From CAYOLL01 sp964404765 [NCBI: uncultured Gemmatimonadota bacterium] (lineage in GTDB: Bacteria > 4572-55): a stretch of DNA of 34,594 nt. Where the stretch lies: NCBI GenBank assembly GCA_964404765.1, contig CAYOLL010000044.1:5644-40237 (forward strand), written 5' to 3'. Each line of letters starts with the position of its first letter. The stretch's first letter is position 1. The notes below the pieces were generated by a model, which worked only from the letters and a program-made list of their open reading frames with translations, did not search any database and was not told the DNA's origin. A program made the position numbers and the translations under genes. Below, one piece after another: positions 26,071-34,473 of the stretch.

Positions 26071-26271
26071 ATGCCGGGTATTGTTGTCCGAGACAACGAA
26101 TCCTTTGAAGTGGCGCTGCGGCGATTCAAAAAAACCTGCGAAAAAGCAGGGATTTTAGCTGATATTCGCAAACATCAGCATTTTGAAAAACCGTGCGACC
26201 GGCGCAAACGCAAGCTTAATGCAGCCAAACGTAAAAGCCGTCAACGCCAATTGAAAGAGATGTATAGCTAA
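26071..26271 (+). CDS. rpsU: 30S ribosomal protein S21
   Basis: A small basic 66-residue ribosomal protein of the 30S platform that helps initiation. It begins [23 protein letters not shown] and ends in a run of Arg/Lys ([17 protein letters not shown]), typical of S21. ATG at 26071 is chosen because AAGGTGG lies 9 bases ahead and homologues begin there; a longer in-frame reading to 25990 has no support. The stop codon overlaps the yqeY start by one base (TAATG), so the two are translationally coupled. Confidence 0.96.
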   Translation: MPGIVVRDNESFEVALRRFKKTCEKAGILADIRKHQHFEKPCDRRKRKLNAAKRKSRQRQLKEMYS

Positions 26272-26717
26272 TGAGTCTGAAAGAACAATTGACCGCTGAT
26301 CTCAAAACAGCTATGAAAGCGGGCGATAAAGCCCGTCTGGAAGTAGTTCGTCTGCTTAAATCACGCATTGGCGAAATCGAAAATAACAAAATGCGCGATT
26401 TGACGGAGGATGAGTATCTGTCCGTGTTGACCACGGCCATCAAGCAACGCAAAGAAGCGATTGAGTTGTACCAAAAAGGCGGCCGCGTCGATCTGGTCGA
26501 AAAAGAAACGGCGGAGATTAAAGTCGTCGAATCTTATATGCCACAGCCTTTGTCAACAGAAGAGCTAACCCAAATCGTAGCGAACGTTATCCAACAGACT
26601 GGCGCAACTTCGATCAAAGAGTTGGGCAATGTGATGAAAGCGGTCATGGCTCAGGCCAAAGGACGGGCCGACGGCAAGTTGATCAATCAGCTTGTGCGCG
26701 ATAAATTGCAAGGGTAA
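26271..26717 (+). CDS. yqeY: GatB/YqeY domain protein
   Basis: A 148-residue single-domain protein homologous to the C-terminal domain of the GatB amidotransferase subunit, thought to bind tRNA. Seen signatures: LKTAMKAGDKARLEVVRLLKSRIGEIE, AIKQRKEAIELYQKGGRVDLVEKE, VVESYMPQPLSTEEL, and the terminal MAQAKGRADGKLINQLVRDKL. Length is standard. It is coupled to rpsU by a one-base overlap, a pairing seen in many bacteria. The molecular role of stand-alone YqeY is not settled. Confidence 0.95.
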   Translation: MSLKEQLTADLKTAMKAGDKARLEVVRLLKSRIGEIENNKMRDLTEDEYLSVLTTAIKQRKEAIELYQKGGRVDLVEKETAEIKVVESYMPQPLSTEELTQIVANVIQQTGATSIKELGNVMKAVMAQAKGRADGKLINQLVRDKLQG

Positions 26718-26742
26718 CACTTCCGGGTGTTGCCCTTGTTTT
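26709..26742 (+). terminator. Terminator of rpsU-yqeY
   Basis: CAAGGGTAACAC (26709-26720) pairs with GTGTTGCCCTTG (26727-26738) with one mismatch, followed by TTTTG. The yqeY stop codon lies inside the left arm. Confidence 0.85.
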
Positions 26743-26774
26743 GTTTATAAGCGCTTATTTGTATATGCAAACGT

Positions 26775-26816
26775 AAAAAAGCCTGCGAGATTTCCAAAGT
26801 CTCTCAGGCTTTTTTC
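26775..26816. terminator. Bidirectional terminator between yqeY and radA
   Basis: AAAAAAGCCTG and CAGGCTTTTTT form the base of a stem that continues GAGA/TCTC across one mismatch. A- and T-runs on both sides let it serve both converging genes. Confidence 0.88.
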
Positions 26817-26833
26817 ATTTGCCCAATCCGCTT

Positions 26834-28189
26834 TTACTCCCACAATAAAGCCAGCGCCGCGCTGACCGTCTCGGCCGGATAAGCGATTAATCCACTATCG
26901 GGATTATTTACAAACTCGTTGCGGGCCGGAATAATCGCCCGCTTAAAGCCGAGCCTGGCGGCCTCATTCAAGCGCGGCTCAATTTGCAAGACACCCCGAA
27001 TTTCGCCGGACAAGCCCGCTTCCCCAATGACAACCGTATGCGGATCAATCACCTTGTTCAAAAAGCTGGAGGCAATCGCGCAGACCACTCCCAAATCGGC
27101 TGCCGGATCGTCTACTTGCATACCGCCGGCCACGTTTAAAAAAATATCCTCACGACCGATATGCAGGCCCTGCCGCTTTTCCAGCACGGCCAGCAGGATC
27201 GCCAGCCGCTTTTGATCGAAGCCGGTTGCTACCCGCTGCGGTGTGCCAAAAGCTGAAGCCGATGAGAGCGCTTGAATCTCAATCAACAAAGACCGGTTAC
27301 CTTCCAGAGTACAAACCACCACTGAGCCCGACGCCCGACGCCCACGCTCGGAAATAAACAGCTCCGACGGATTTTTGACCTCACTTAAGCCATTCGCCTG
27401 CATTTGAAAAACGCCAATCTCGTTGGTCGAACCATAGCGATTCTTGACCGCGCGCAGGATGCGGAACAAGTGATGCTGATCCCCTTCAAAATACAGGACC
27501 GTATCCACAATGTGCTCCAACACGCGCGGCCCGGCAATTGCGCCATCCTTGGTAACGTGGCCGATCAAAAAAGTCGACAAGTGACGGCTTTTGGCCACAG
27601 TCATCAACTGATGCGCGCACTCCCGCACCTGACTGACGCTGCCCGGCGCACTTTGCAATTCTTCGCGATAAACGGACTGGATTGAATCAACAATCAAAAA
27701 CTGCGGTTTGACCTTGTCGATTTGCACAATGATTTGGTTTAAACTGGTCTCACTCAATAATAATAAATGTTCGGATTGGGTTTCCAGTCGCTCGGCCCGG
27801 CGCTTGATCTGCCGCACAGACTCTTCACCGGAAATATACAGGGTGCGCCGGCCGCTTTCGGCGATATAACGGGCCGTTTGCAGCATCAGCGTGGATTTGC
27901 CGATGCCTGGCGCGCCGCCCACCAGCATCAACGAACCGGCCACAATCCCGCCGCCCAACACCCGATCCAGTTCGGCAATACCGCTGGTAAAGCAGTCCTC
28001 AGCCACTAACGCAATTTGCGTAATCGGCAGCGCTTCACTGGTCAGAGTGACGTTGCGCCTGGCAGTTGCATCGATCGTCTCTTCGGCAAAGGTATTCCAG
28101 CCGCCGCAATCGAGGCACTTGCCTTGCCATTTTGGTGATTGTGCGCCACATTCCTGACAGATATAAACCGTTTTGGAAGGTTTGGCCAT
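26834..28189 (-). CDS. radA: DNA repair protein RadA (Sms)
   Basis: A RecA-like ATPase and DNA helicase that helps branch migration in recombination. The 451 residues start with a zinc finger (Cys11, Cys14, Cys25, Cys28), continue with the Walker A GGAPGIGKST (91-100), the RadA signature KNRYGSTNEIGVF, and a C-terminal Lon-protease-like domain (GGMQVDDPAADLGVV, SGEIRGV). ATG at 28187-28189 follows GAGGAC. Length and motifs are standard. dprA lies a few kilobases away on the same strand, though not in one operon. Confidence 0.97.
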   Translation of the reverse strand: MAKPSKTVYICQECGAQSPKWQGKCLDCGGWNTFAEETIDATARRNVTLTSEALPITQIALVAEDCFTSGIAELDRVLGGGIVAGSLMLVGGAPGIGKSTLMLQTARYIAESGRRTLYISGEESVRQIKRRAERLETQSEHLLLLSETSLNQIIVQIDKVKPQFLIVDSIQSVYREELQSAPGSVSQVRECAHQLMTVAKSRHLSTFLIGHVTKDGAIAGPRVLEHIVDTVLYFEGDQHHLFRILRAVKNRYGSTNEIGVFQMQANGLSEVKNPSELFISERGRRASGSVVVCTLEGNRSLLIEIQALSSASAFGTPQRVATGFDQKRLAILLAVLEKRQGLHIGREDIFLNVAGGMQVDDPAADLGVVCAIASSFLNKVIDPHTVVIGEAGLSGEIRGVLQIEPRLNEAARLGFKRAIIPARNEFVNNPDSGLIAYPAETVSAALALLWE

Positions 28190-28299
28190 GAAGAAGTCCT
28201 CATCCGGTACGTTAGCTTAAATCATTATATTTACCCGAATAAAAAGGGTAGCCATTGCGCCCCCAAAAGTCAATAAAATAATCAGCGCTGAAAAGTCGC

Positions 28300-28328
28300 T
28301 TGACAAATTCTAAAAAATAGTGAATTAT
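28300..28328 (+). promoter_or_regulatory. Candidate promoter of the Hpt gene
   Basis: TTGACA (28300-28305) is followed after 17 bases by AATTAT (28323-28328). The leader to the ATG at 28487 is about 150 bases. The -10 is imperfect, so this is provisional. The rest of 28190-28486 shows no gene. Confidence 0.5.
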
Positions 28329-28486
28329 TTTGCGGCCAGTTTTGCTGAATAATCGATTAATAGTCCGCTAAAATGCCTAAAAGGTTAAAAGGTTGGCAAA
28401 ACCAAATAAAGTTCGGGACAAGGTAACCGTCGTTTTTTGCTCTATTATCGTAACAGCACTATACTTTAAAAAAGGGAGTAACTGCT

Positions 28487-28846
28487 ATGGAAAGCACGCT
28501 TGTCAATGAGGAAACAATCGCCACCCTAAAGGGTTTGGCAGAGCCTGGCGATACAAGCTTTCTCACTGAACTGTTAGCGGATTTTGAAGAAACAAGCCTG
28601 GCAAAAATTTTTCTTATCGATACCGCCATAAAAAATAATCTGGCCACAGATCTGAAAAACGCCGCCCACGCCTTAAAAGGTGTTTCCTTAAACTTAGGCG
28701 CAATCCATTTAGCGGATTTGTGCCTGCGCCTGGAAGCAATGGGCAAAGCGGGCGATTTAACAAATGCGCAGACAACAGCGCACGAACTTGAGCCCGTCCG
28801 CACCCAAACCCTGCTTGCACTGAAAAAAAGCTTTTGTCTGGGATAA
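28487..28846 (+). CDS. Hpt-domain phosphotransfer protein
   Basis: A 119-residue free-standing histidine phosphotransfer domain, which relays phosphate between receiver domains in phosphorelays. The phospho-acceptor motif AAHALKGVSLNLGA places His61 in the usual HxLKG context, and the flanking helices (FLTELLADFEETS, LADLCLRLEAMGKAG) match the four-helix Hpt bundle. ATG at 28487 follows GGGAG. No sensor kinase or response regulator is next to it, so it is an orphan relay part. The 3' side abuts a short decayed segment of a ClC gene. Confidence 0.92.
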   Translation: MESTLVNEETIATLKGLAEPGDTSFLTELLADFEETSLAKIFLIDTAIKNNLATDLKNAAHALKGVSLNLGAIHLADLCLRLEAMGKAGDLTNAQTTAHELEPVRTQTLLALKKSFCLG

Positions 28847-28870
28847 TAAAACCGTTAAACGCATCATCCG

Positions 28871-28968
28871 CGTTACTCCGCAATCCGAATCTGCGCCCGC
28901 AACACATCAATTAGCGATGGATTGATCTGGCCAGACTTCCTTATCATGCGGCAAGCTGATGATACTTA
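28871..28968 (-). pseudogene. Scar of a second ClC channel gene
   Basis: Bases 28871-28908 match the 3' end of the intact ClC gene (29901-29938) at 37 of 38 positions, reading DVLRAQIRIAE then stop. Bases 28940-28968 match 30277-30305 more weakly. In translation the second part gives LSIISLPHDKEVWPDQSIAN, against LSTISPPRDLETWQNQSVAV in the intact protein, then hits a stop and shifts frame. So two pieces of a paralog's C-terminal region remain, with a large internal deletion between them. The SEC-C gene's stop codon lies at the boundary. Confidence 0.85.
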
Positions 28969-29712
28969 ATTTCCGCCCGTCTTATTCTGAGGCGTGGCGG
29001 ATTCTCCTTGCGGCGGTGAAACTATACCAGATGGTTGGGTAGCAACGGCATCATGCCAGTGGCCGTGTTCGGGCGACCAAACTTTGCCAGCGGGCACAGG
29101 ACCGTCCGGTTGGGGGGTAATTGCAGGTTTAGAGGCGTTTGCCTGTTGTCCGGTTTGTAAACCGCTCGGCAGGGTGACAGTTGCCGGCGGCGGTGTCGGG
29201 GTTGATGCGGCTTGCGCCGTAGCCGCATCGTGCCAGTGGCCGTGTTCAGGCGACCAAACTTTGCCCGCCGGCGCAGGGCCAGCCGGTTGGGGCGTGTAGG
29301 CGGGTTGAGGAACGCTTGCCTGCTGCCCGGACTGTAAACCGCTCGGCAGCGTGGCCGTTGCCGGCTGAGTCGGCGTTGATGCGGGTTGCGTTGGACTTGG
29401 CGCAGGCTGCGTCGCAGGCGCATCGTGCCAATGGCCATGCTCCGTTGACCAAACTTTGCCGGAAGGGGCAGGGCCGGCCGGTTGGGGCGTAAAGCCGGAT
29501 TGAGTTACCGGATGATCGGCGCTGCCACTGTTATTGCCCGCCGGAGCAAAGATCGCAATGGCCCCGACAATAATGACAGCGGCGACAACGCCCACAAGAA
29601 CTATTTTGCTTTGGCTTGACAGCGAATGGTCGCCATCTTTGCCGCAGCACTGCTTATATTTTTTGCCGCTGCCACACGGGCAAGCATCGTTTCGATTGGT
29701 TTTTTTGGTCAT
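28966..29712 (-). CDS. SEC-C zinc motif, transmembrane, His-rich repeat protein
   Basis: A 248-residue protein, family not recognised. The N-terminus has a SEC-C zinc motif (CPCGSGKKYKQCC, Cys11, 13, 22, 23), then one membrane helix (37-55). The rest is Pro/Ala/Gln-rich and carries three copies of a segment with TPQPxGPxPxGKVWSxEHGHWHD, with tryptophans at 88, 153 and 212 (spacing 65 and 59). TLPSGLQxGQQ separates copies. The three histidines per copy suggest metal binding (inference). If the SEC-C domain is cytosolic, the repeats would be outside the membrane. ATG at 29710-29712 with GGAGA ahead is chosen; the frame is open further upstream to 29937 but reads antisense-like sequence. It lies between a ClC gene and a ClC scar. 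Confidence 0.78.
   Translation of the reverse strand: MTKKTNRNDACPCGSGKKYKQCCGKDGDHSLSSQSKIVLVGVVAAVIIVGAIAIFAPAGNNSGSADHPVTQSGFTPQPAGPAPSGKVWSTEHGHWHDAPATQPAPSPTQPASTPTQPATATLPSGLQSGQQASVPQPAYTPQPAGPAPAGKVWSPEHGHWHDAATAQAASTPTPPPATVTLPSGLQTGQQANASKPAITPQPDGPVPAGKVWSPEHGHWHDAVATQPSGIVSPPQGESATPQNKTGGN
29022..29500. repeat. Three-copy in-gene repeat
   Basis: Inside the SEC-C gene, the sequence coding for the GKVWSxEHGHWHD segment appears three times, centred near 29065, 29245 and 29440, separated by about 180-195 bases. The copies are similar at the DNA level, pointing to recent internal duplication. Confidence 0.8.
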
Positions 29713-29902
29713 TTGATTCTCCAACATGGATGGGTTAAAGTTCGCGGTTAGATTATTCGATTGGAAGTCAAGACTGCCAAAGCAGAAATTCCGCGTTGAA
29801 TATACCCTGAAATCTGCATTAAGTCTCACGCAAAACCGCACCGGAAAAAAATTTGCAAACCGGCTGCTTCGCAAATGCAACACATATCCTGAAAATAAAT
29901 CG

Positions 29903-31621
29903 TTACTCCGCAATCCGAATCTGCGCCCGCAGCACATCGTGCAACGTTACCAGACCAATAACACGACACTGCTCCGCATCCAGCAGAATGCCGATTGGCG
30001 CGGAAGATTGTACCATCTGATCGGCCAACGAGCGAATACTCCCGGTATCAGAACCGGTGGCTGCATCATGCAGCTGCGGCGGATGACCGTCGCGCACTGC
30101 ATTTTGCATCTCCTGACGCAGCGCGACCCCGGCATAAACGCCGCCCAACTCTACCGGAAAAATCTGAAACGGGTAACGGGTCAGCGCTTTCTGCAGTTCC
30201 GGCACGGACAGATCGGTGAGAATAACAGGTTTCCAATTGGCAATCACCGCGACCGACTGATTTTGCCAGGTCTCCAGATCACGCGGCGGGCTGATGGTGC
30301 TTAATTCATGACCGTCCTGCGCCAGAATCGTCTCATAAAAATTATGCTTGCCGGCCAGACGGGTCATGGCCTGACTGATGATCGTGCCAATCATCAGGGC
30401 CGGAATCATCGAAAACTGATGGGTCATCTCAAAAATCATCAGCAAGGCCGTCAACGGGGTACGGACAACCGCCCCAAGACAGCAGCACATGCCGACACAG
30501 GCCAGCAGTGTGGTCTCGCCAGCGGAAATCGGCAGCCAATATGTCGTCACCCCGGCGACGGAAAGCCCAACCATGGCCCCAATAAACAACGTCGGAGAAA
30601 AGATGCCGCCGGCGCCGCCCCAGGCATAAGCGGCAATGGTCGCCGCAATTTTGCCGATCACCAAAATGGTTGCGACCGCCCAGGGAATGCCCTCGCTCAG
30701 AGCCGTAGCTAAATCATGGTAGCCCACGCCAAAAATACCCGTTTGCCCGGTCAGCAAAAAAACCGGCACACCGATGCTCCAGGTAATTAAGCCGCCGACA
30801 AGCGGACGCAGCCACGGCTTGACGCCGTACTCAAATTTAACTTTAAGCCGCCAGATGATAACCGCCCGCTGAAAAAAGACCCCGCCCAAACTGGCCAGCG
30901 TCGCCACAATCGGCACGATAAACATAACCGGCCAGGACGGATCGGAAATGTTGGGCAGGACAAAGGCCGGCTGCCGCCCAATCACAGCGTGGGTGACGAA
31001 GGCTCCAACGACGGCCGCCAGCAAAACACTGCCCAGAAAACGGCTGTTCAGATCCCCAATAATTTCTTCCAAAACAAAAGTGATGGCCGCCAGCGGCGTG
31101 TTAAAAGCAGCCGCCAGACCCGCAGCGGCTCCGGCAATAGCCGGCAGGCGCAAGCGCGGCTTGGAGATGCCGGTGCGGTTGGCAAAAAATGAGGCGGCCG
31201 CCCCGCTTAAAAAAACCGCCGGTCCTTCCTGACCCAAACTGACCCCGCCGCCCAAACTGAGAACATTGGCAATAAACTTGATAAAAGTACTGCGCCCCGG
31301 CAAATATCCCAGATCGTTCCAATAAGCCGCCTTTAGCTGGGGAATGCCGCTGCCCGGCGAGTCGTTCTGCGCTTTAGTCAATAAGAATCCCACCAGCAGT
31401 GTGCAGCAAACCATAAGCAACAAACTGCCGCCGACAAAAGCCATTCTGCCGGCGACTGCTAAGGCTCCCAGGGTATAATCATAAAAACCGTGCACCGCCT
31501 GCATCAGGGCAACTGCCGTGCCACCCCCGACCAGGCCATAGCTGATAATACGGATGATGGCCCGGGTCGGCGGCGGAATATAGGCCAGTAACTTTTTCCA
31601 AAGTGGTTTGGGCGAAAGCAT
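29903..31621 (-). CDS. ClC-family chloride channel or chloride/proton antiporter
   Basis: A 572-residue integral membrane protein. Selectivity motifs: GSGIPQ (90-95), GQEGPAV (130-136, with the gating glutamate Glu132), and GGIFSP later in the pore. The pair Glu185-Glu186 in FVLEEIIGD matches the internal proton glutamate, favouring an antiporter. The C-terminal 110 residues form a CBS-like cytoplasmic domain ending in VIGLVTLHDVLRAQIRIAE. ATG at 31619-31621 has only a weak AAAGA site upstream. A second, almost deleted ClC remnant lies about 1 kb downstream, so this may be the surviving member of a tandem pair. The probable role is ion or pH balance. Confidence 0.93.
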   Translation of the reverse strand: MLSPKPLWKKLLAYIPPPTRAIIRIISYGLVGGGTAVALMQAVHGFYDYTLGALAVAGRMAFVGGSLLLMVCCTLLVGFLLTKAQNDSPGSGIPQLKAAYWNDLGYLPGRSTFIKFIANVLSLGGGVSLGQEGPAVFLSGAAASFFANRTGISKPRLRLPAIAGAAAGLAAAFNTPLAAITFVLEEIIGDLNSRFLGSVLLAAVVGAFVTHAVIGRQPAFVLPNISDPSWPVMFIVPIVATLASLGGVFFQRAVIIWRLKVKFEYGVKPWLRPLVGGLITWSIGVPVFLLTGQTGIFGVGYHDLATALSEGIPWAVATILVIGKIAATIAAYAWGGAGGIFSPTLFIGAMVGLSVAGVTTYWLPISAGETTLLACVGMCCCLGAVVRTPLTALLMIFEMTHQFSMIPALMIGTIISQAMTRLAGKHNFYETILAQDGHELSTISPPRDLETWQNQSVAVIANWKPVILTDLSVPELQKALTRYPFQIFPVELGGVYAGVALRQEMQNAVRDGHPPQLHDAATGSDTGSIRSLADQMVQSSAPIGILLDAEQCRVIGLVTLHDVLRAQIRIAE

Positions 31622-31655
31622 TTATTAGTAAAGTCTTTCTCTATCTTGAACAGCG

Positions 31656-31679
31656 AAAAGACATTCCACTGTGAATGTC
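31656..31679 (-). terminator. Weak terminator after the ankyrin gene
   Basis: GACATTC (31660-31666) pairs with GAATGTC (31673-31679). On the minus strand the stem is followed by TTTTC. The stem is short, so read-through into the ClC gene is likely. Confidence 0.5.
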
Positions 31680-31696
31680 AAGGATTGTTGGGCCTG

Positions 31697-33277
31697 TTAC
31701 TTCTTTGAGGCGACATGGGCTTCCAGAATTTTGAGCAATTCGGTATGCCCCTGACGTTTGGCGGTCATCAGCGCGGTGTAGCCTTGCTGGCTGGGTTTGG
31801 TTGGGTCGGCGCCGACGGCCAGCAGCATTTTGGCATATTCGATTTGGCCATAGAAGGTGGCCCAGTTCAGGGCCGGGTCGTCGTAACGGTCGCCCTTGAG
31901 CGGGTCCGCGCCCCGTTCGAGCAGCATCTTTCCGATGCCGACGTGACCGTCAATGCCGGCTTCCATCAAGGCGGTAGTTTTATAGCCGGTGGCGATTTGG
32001 GCGTCCGTTTTGGCCCCGGCCTCCAGCAGCCGCTTGACCAAAGTTTCGTAGCCAAATCGGGCGGCAATTAACAGCGCCGGGTAATTGCCCGGTTCGGTGG
32101 TGTTGACATCAAAACCGCCTTCGATGGCTGCGCCGACAATTTTGTCCGCGCCGCTGACTGTCGCCGCCAGCACAAAGCCCGGCTCCTTCAAGAAGGGTTT
32201 GGCCGCCGCTGCGTCGTTGCCGGCAATCGCCGCCAGCGCCGATTTTTTATCGGCAAGGCCGTGCAGATACATCGCCTGCGCCTGTTCCTTCCAACCGTTT
32301 TGCAGGGCATAGTTTATAGCGGTGAAGTCCCGCTTGTCCTTTGGCCAGGGATTGGCGCCGTGATCCAGCAGCAATTGAAAAATACCCAATTTTTCGTAGG
32401 CGCCGGCCAAAATCAGCGGCGTCAGGCCATTGACGTTGCATTTATTCACCGGCACGCCGTAGGAAAGCAGCAGTTTGGCGGCTTCCAATCGCCCGCCGCG
32501 CGCCGCCTGATTTAAAGGAATGGCCTCGTCTTCGCCGTCGTTGCCGATGGCCGGATAGGCTTTGGCGTCCAGCAAAATTTTCATCAGCGGCAGGCGATCC
32601 AGCCGCACGGCCATGGGCAGCGGGGCGTAGCCGGTGCGATTGTGCAAGTTGGGATTCAGCCCGGCGGCCAATAATTTGTCCAGCAGTTTAGCGTCGTCTT
32701 TTAACACCGCCGCCACCAAGGTCAACGATTGGACTTCAAACGACGGTTTGTCGGCCGCGGGCAGTTTTTCCGCCGGGTTCAACGCTGCTTGCAGCCAGGC
32801 TCGATCCGTTGGATTCAGTTTATCCGCCCACAGGCCGATCACTTTGAGCATGATTTCAACGCGATTGCCTTCCAGGGCGTAGTCAAAAGCGTTATAACCA
32901 TTGGTCGCCTCCGTATCCAGCGAGGCCCCGGCCGCCAGCAAAATGTCGAACGCCGGGCCGTGCCCGTCAAAGGCCGCTTCCATCAAGGGCGTCAGGCCGC
33001 GTGCGCCGGGCGCGTTGGGATCGGCCCCGGCCTTGAGCAGCGCTTGCACGATGTCCGTATTGCCCGTCTCGGCCGCCGCAATCAGCGCGGTTTCGATGTC
33101 ATAAACTTCATTCAGATTTTTGACGTTGGGCAGCATTTTCTGCACGTCGTCCAATTTCTTCGCCTTGATGGCTTCGATCAATTGGGCGGTGGTGACGGTT
33201 TCGGCCATTGCTGTACGGCCGGATAAGCCGGTAAAAGTTGCCGTTAATAAGATGATGAGAAATGCAAGTCGTTGCAT
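31697..33277 (-). CDS. Exported ankyrin-repeat protein
   Basis: A 526-residue protein with a signal peptide (MQRLAFLIILLTATFTGLSG, cut near AMA) followed by about twelve ankyrin repeats filling the rest of the chain. Good copies include NEVYDIETALIAAAETGNTDI, GLTPLMEAAFDGHGPA, NGLTPLILAGAYEKLG and GYTALMTAKRQGHTELL. The protein has no enzyme domain, so it probably binds partners in the periplasm. ATG at 33275-33277 follows GGAGA. The membrane protein gene upstream ends 55 bases away, so the two may be co-transcribed. The partner is unknown. Confidence 0.92.
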   Translation of the reverse strand: MQRLAFLIILLTATFTGLSGRTAMAETVTTAQLIEAIKAKKLDDVQKMLPNVKNLNEVYDIETALIAAAETGNTDIVQALLKAGADPNAPGARGLTPLMEAAFDGHGPAFDILLAAGASLDTEATNGYNAFDYALEGNRVEIMLKVIGLWADKLNPTDRAWLQAALNPAEKLPAADKPSFEVQSLTLVAAVLKDDAKLLDKLLAAGLNPNLHNRTGYAPLPMAVRLDRLPLMKILLDAKAYPAIGNDGEDEAIPLNQAARGGRLEAAKLLLSYGVPVNKCNVNGLTPLILAGAYEKLGIFQLLLDHGANPWPKDKRDFTAINYALQNGWKEQAQAMYLHGLADKKSALAAIAGNDAAAAKPFLKEPGFVLAATVSGADKIVGAAIEGGFDVNTTEPGNYPALLIAARFGYETLVKRLLEAGAKTDAQIATGYKTTALMEAGIDGHVGIGKMLLERGADPLKGDRYDDPALNWATFYGQIEYAKMLLAVGADPTKPSQQGYTALMTAKRQGHTELLKILEAHVASKK

Positions 33278-33332
33278 GTGGGGTCTCCATTTAAAAAATT
33301 TGAGAAAAACGTAGATGAGATAGAATGTTGTT

Positions 33333-34433
33333 TCACTTTGGATAAATTAAAACACTGCGGGCGGTAGACCAAGAAAAGATTTTCCAGAACCGAATAATGA
33401 TTTTCATGGACCAAAAAAGCGTGGTTGAGTTCTCCATTCGCGTTGGAAGCGCGGAATCGGGAACTTCGATGGGAATTTCAATCTGGCCGTGTCCGTTTGG
33501 ATTAAAAGCCGCGCCTACAATTTTTGAAAAGGTTTTGGTAGAAATCTTTTTAAACACATTTTTATACCTCTTTTCGCTATACCCCTGCGATCCATCATCC
33601 ACATGATATGCTCGCAAAGTAACTTTAACAGCGCGCAGTTTGACCTTAACGCTTTGGATGTCAATATTTCGGGTCGGATTTATTAATAAGCGGCACTTCG
33701 ACGTCTGACCCACCGTCAACGCCTCCGGCTCCAGCCAAATATCCGGCGTCCCCACATAGCGTTTTACAAAGACGCGGGCAATCAGATAAGCCACCGCGCA
33801 CACACAAGCCAATAAAAATAGTTGCAGGATCAGACTGGTCTTTACGGCAATCGCAAAAATGACTCCGGCGATAATTAAAAAGACCGGTCCAAGCGCAAAA
33901 GCGATGATGGGGAGTATGTACGCGAGTTGGATCGGGTTGGTCGAAAAGGCTTCCCTGTCTTGCCACTCCCGGGCAAGACGCTCGTAATGCGGCAAGTCGA
34001 ACTCATCGCCAAACAGGGCCAACTCGGCCGGCACTTCCGGCAGGACTTCAATCGGGTCGCGCGTTTTAAGCTTTAAATCGGATGATTGCTTTGTTTCGAT
34101 CCAGGCTTCCACCAGCCATTGCCCGGGTTTATCGAGAATATCCGAGGCGCGCAATTGAAAGCTGAAGTTGTAGTGATAATCCTTCCCGGGTTTCCATTGG
34201 TAATTGATAAAACTGTAATTGAACAACGTCCAAAAGCTTTCTTTCAACGTTTGCTTTGAGACTTCGATTTCCGCCGTAGGAGTTTTTCGCAGCAGCCGCA
34301 CGTACAAGCGCTTTCCGGAGACGGGATGGGGCGCATTAATCACGACATTGCCGGATATGGAGAATTTGCCGGCGTCAAACGAACTTGTGGTAACGCCTTC
34401 TATGGACATGGGAGAGTCGGCTTGTCGTTCCAT
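33333..34433 (-). CDS. Membrane protein with arrestin-like flanking domains
   Basis: A 366-residue protein without a recognised name. Residues 1-140 (GKFSISGNVVINAPHPVSGKR region) and 220-366 (VTLRAYHV, GQIEIPIEVPDSALPTRME, ARSVLIYP) read like the two beta-sandwich halves of an arrestin-like or SpoOM-like protein. Two hydrophobic segments at about 165-215 lie between them, so both halves probably face the cytoplasm. No signal peptide is seen. ATG at 34431-34433 follows AAGGA and is taken over an in-frame GTG seven codons upstream. It precedes the ankyrin gene. Function unknown; the arrestin-like call is tentative. Confidence 0.65.
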   Translation of the reverse strand: MERQADSPMSIEGVTTSSFDAGKFSISGNVVINAPHPVSGKRLYVRLLRKTPTAEIEVSKQTLKESFWTLFNYSFINYQWKPGKDYHYNFSFQLRASDILDKPGQWLVEAWIETKQSSDLKLKTRDPIEVLPEVPAELALFGDEFDLPHYERLAREWQDREAFSTNPIQLAYILPIIAFALGPVFLIIAGVIFAIAVKTSLILQLFLLACVCAVAYLIARVFVKRYVGTPDIWLEPEALTVGQTSKCRLLINPTRNIDIQSVKVKLRAVKVTLRAYHVDDGSQGYSEKRYKNVFKKISTKTFSKIVGAAFNPNGHGQIEIPIEVPDSALPTRMENSTTLFWSMKIIIRFWKIFSWSTARSVLIYPK

Positions 34434-34473
34434 TTTGCAACGCTTTCCTTTCACTGAGAATTAATTCCGGGCA

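Noticed and set aside
29713-29937. Longer start for the SEC-C protein
   Set aside because: The upstream residues include the reverse of the ClC gene's end, and the ATG at 29712 has a good GGAGA site.
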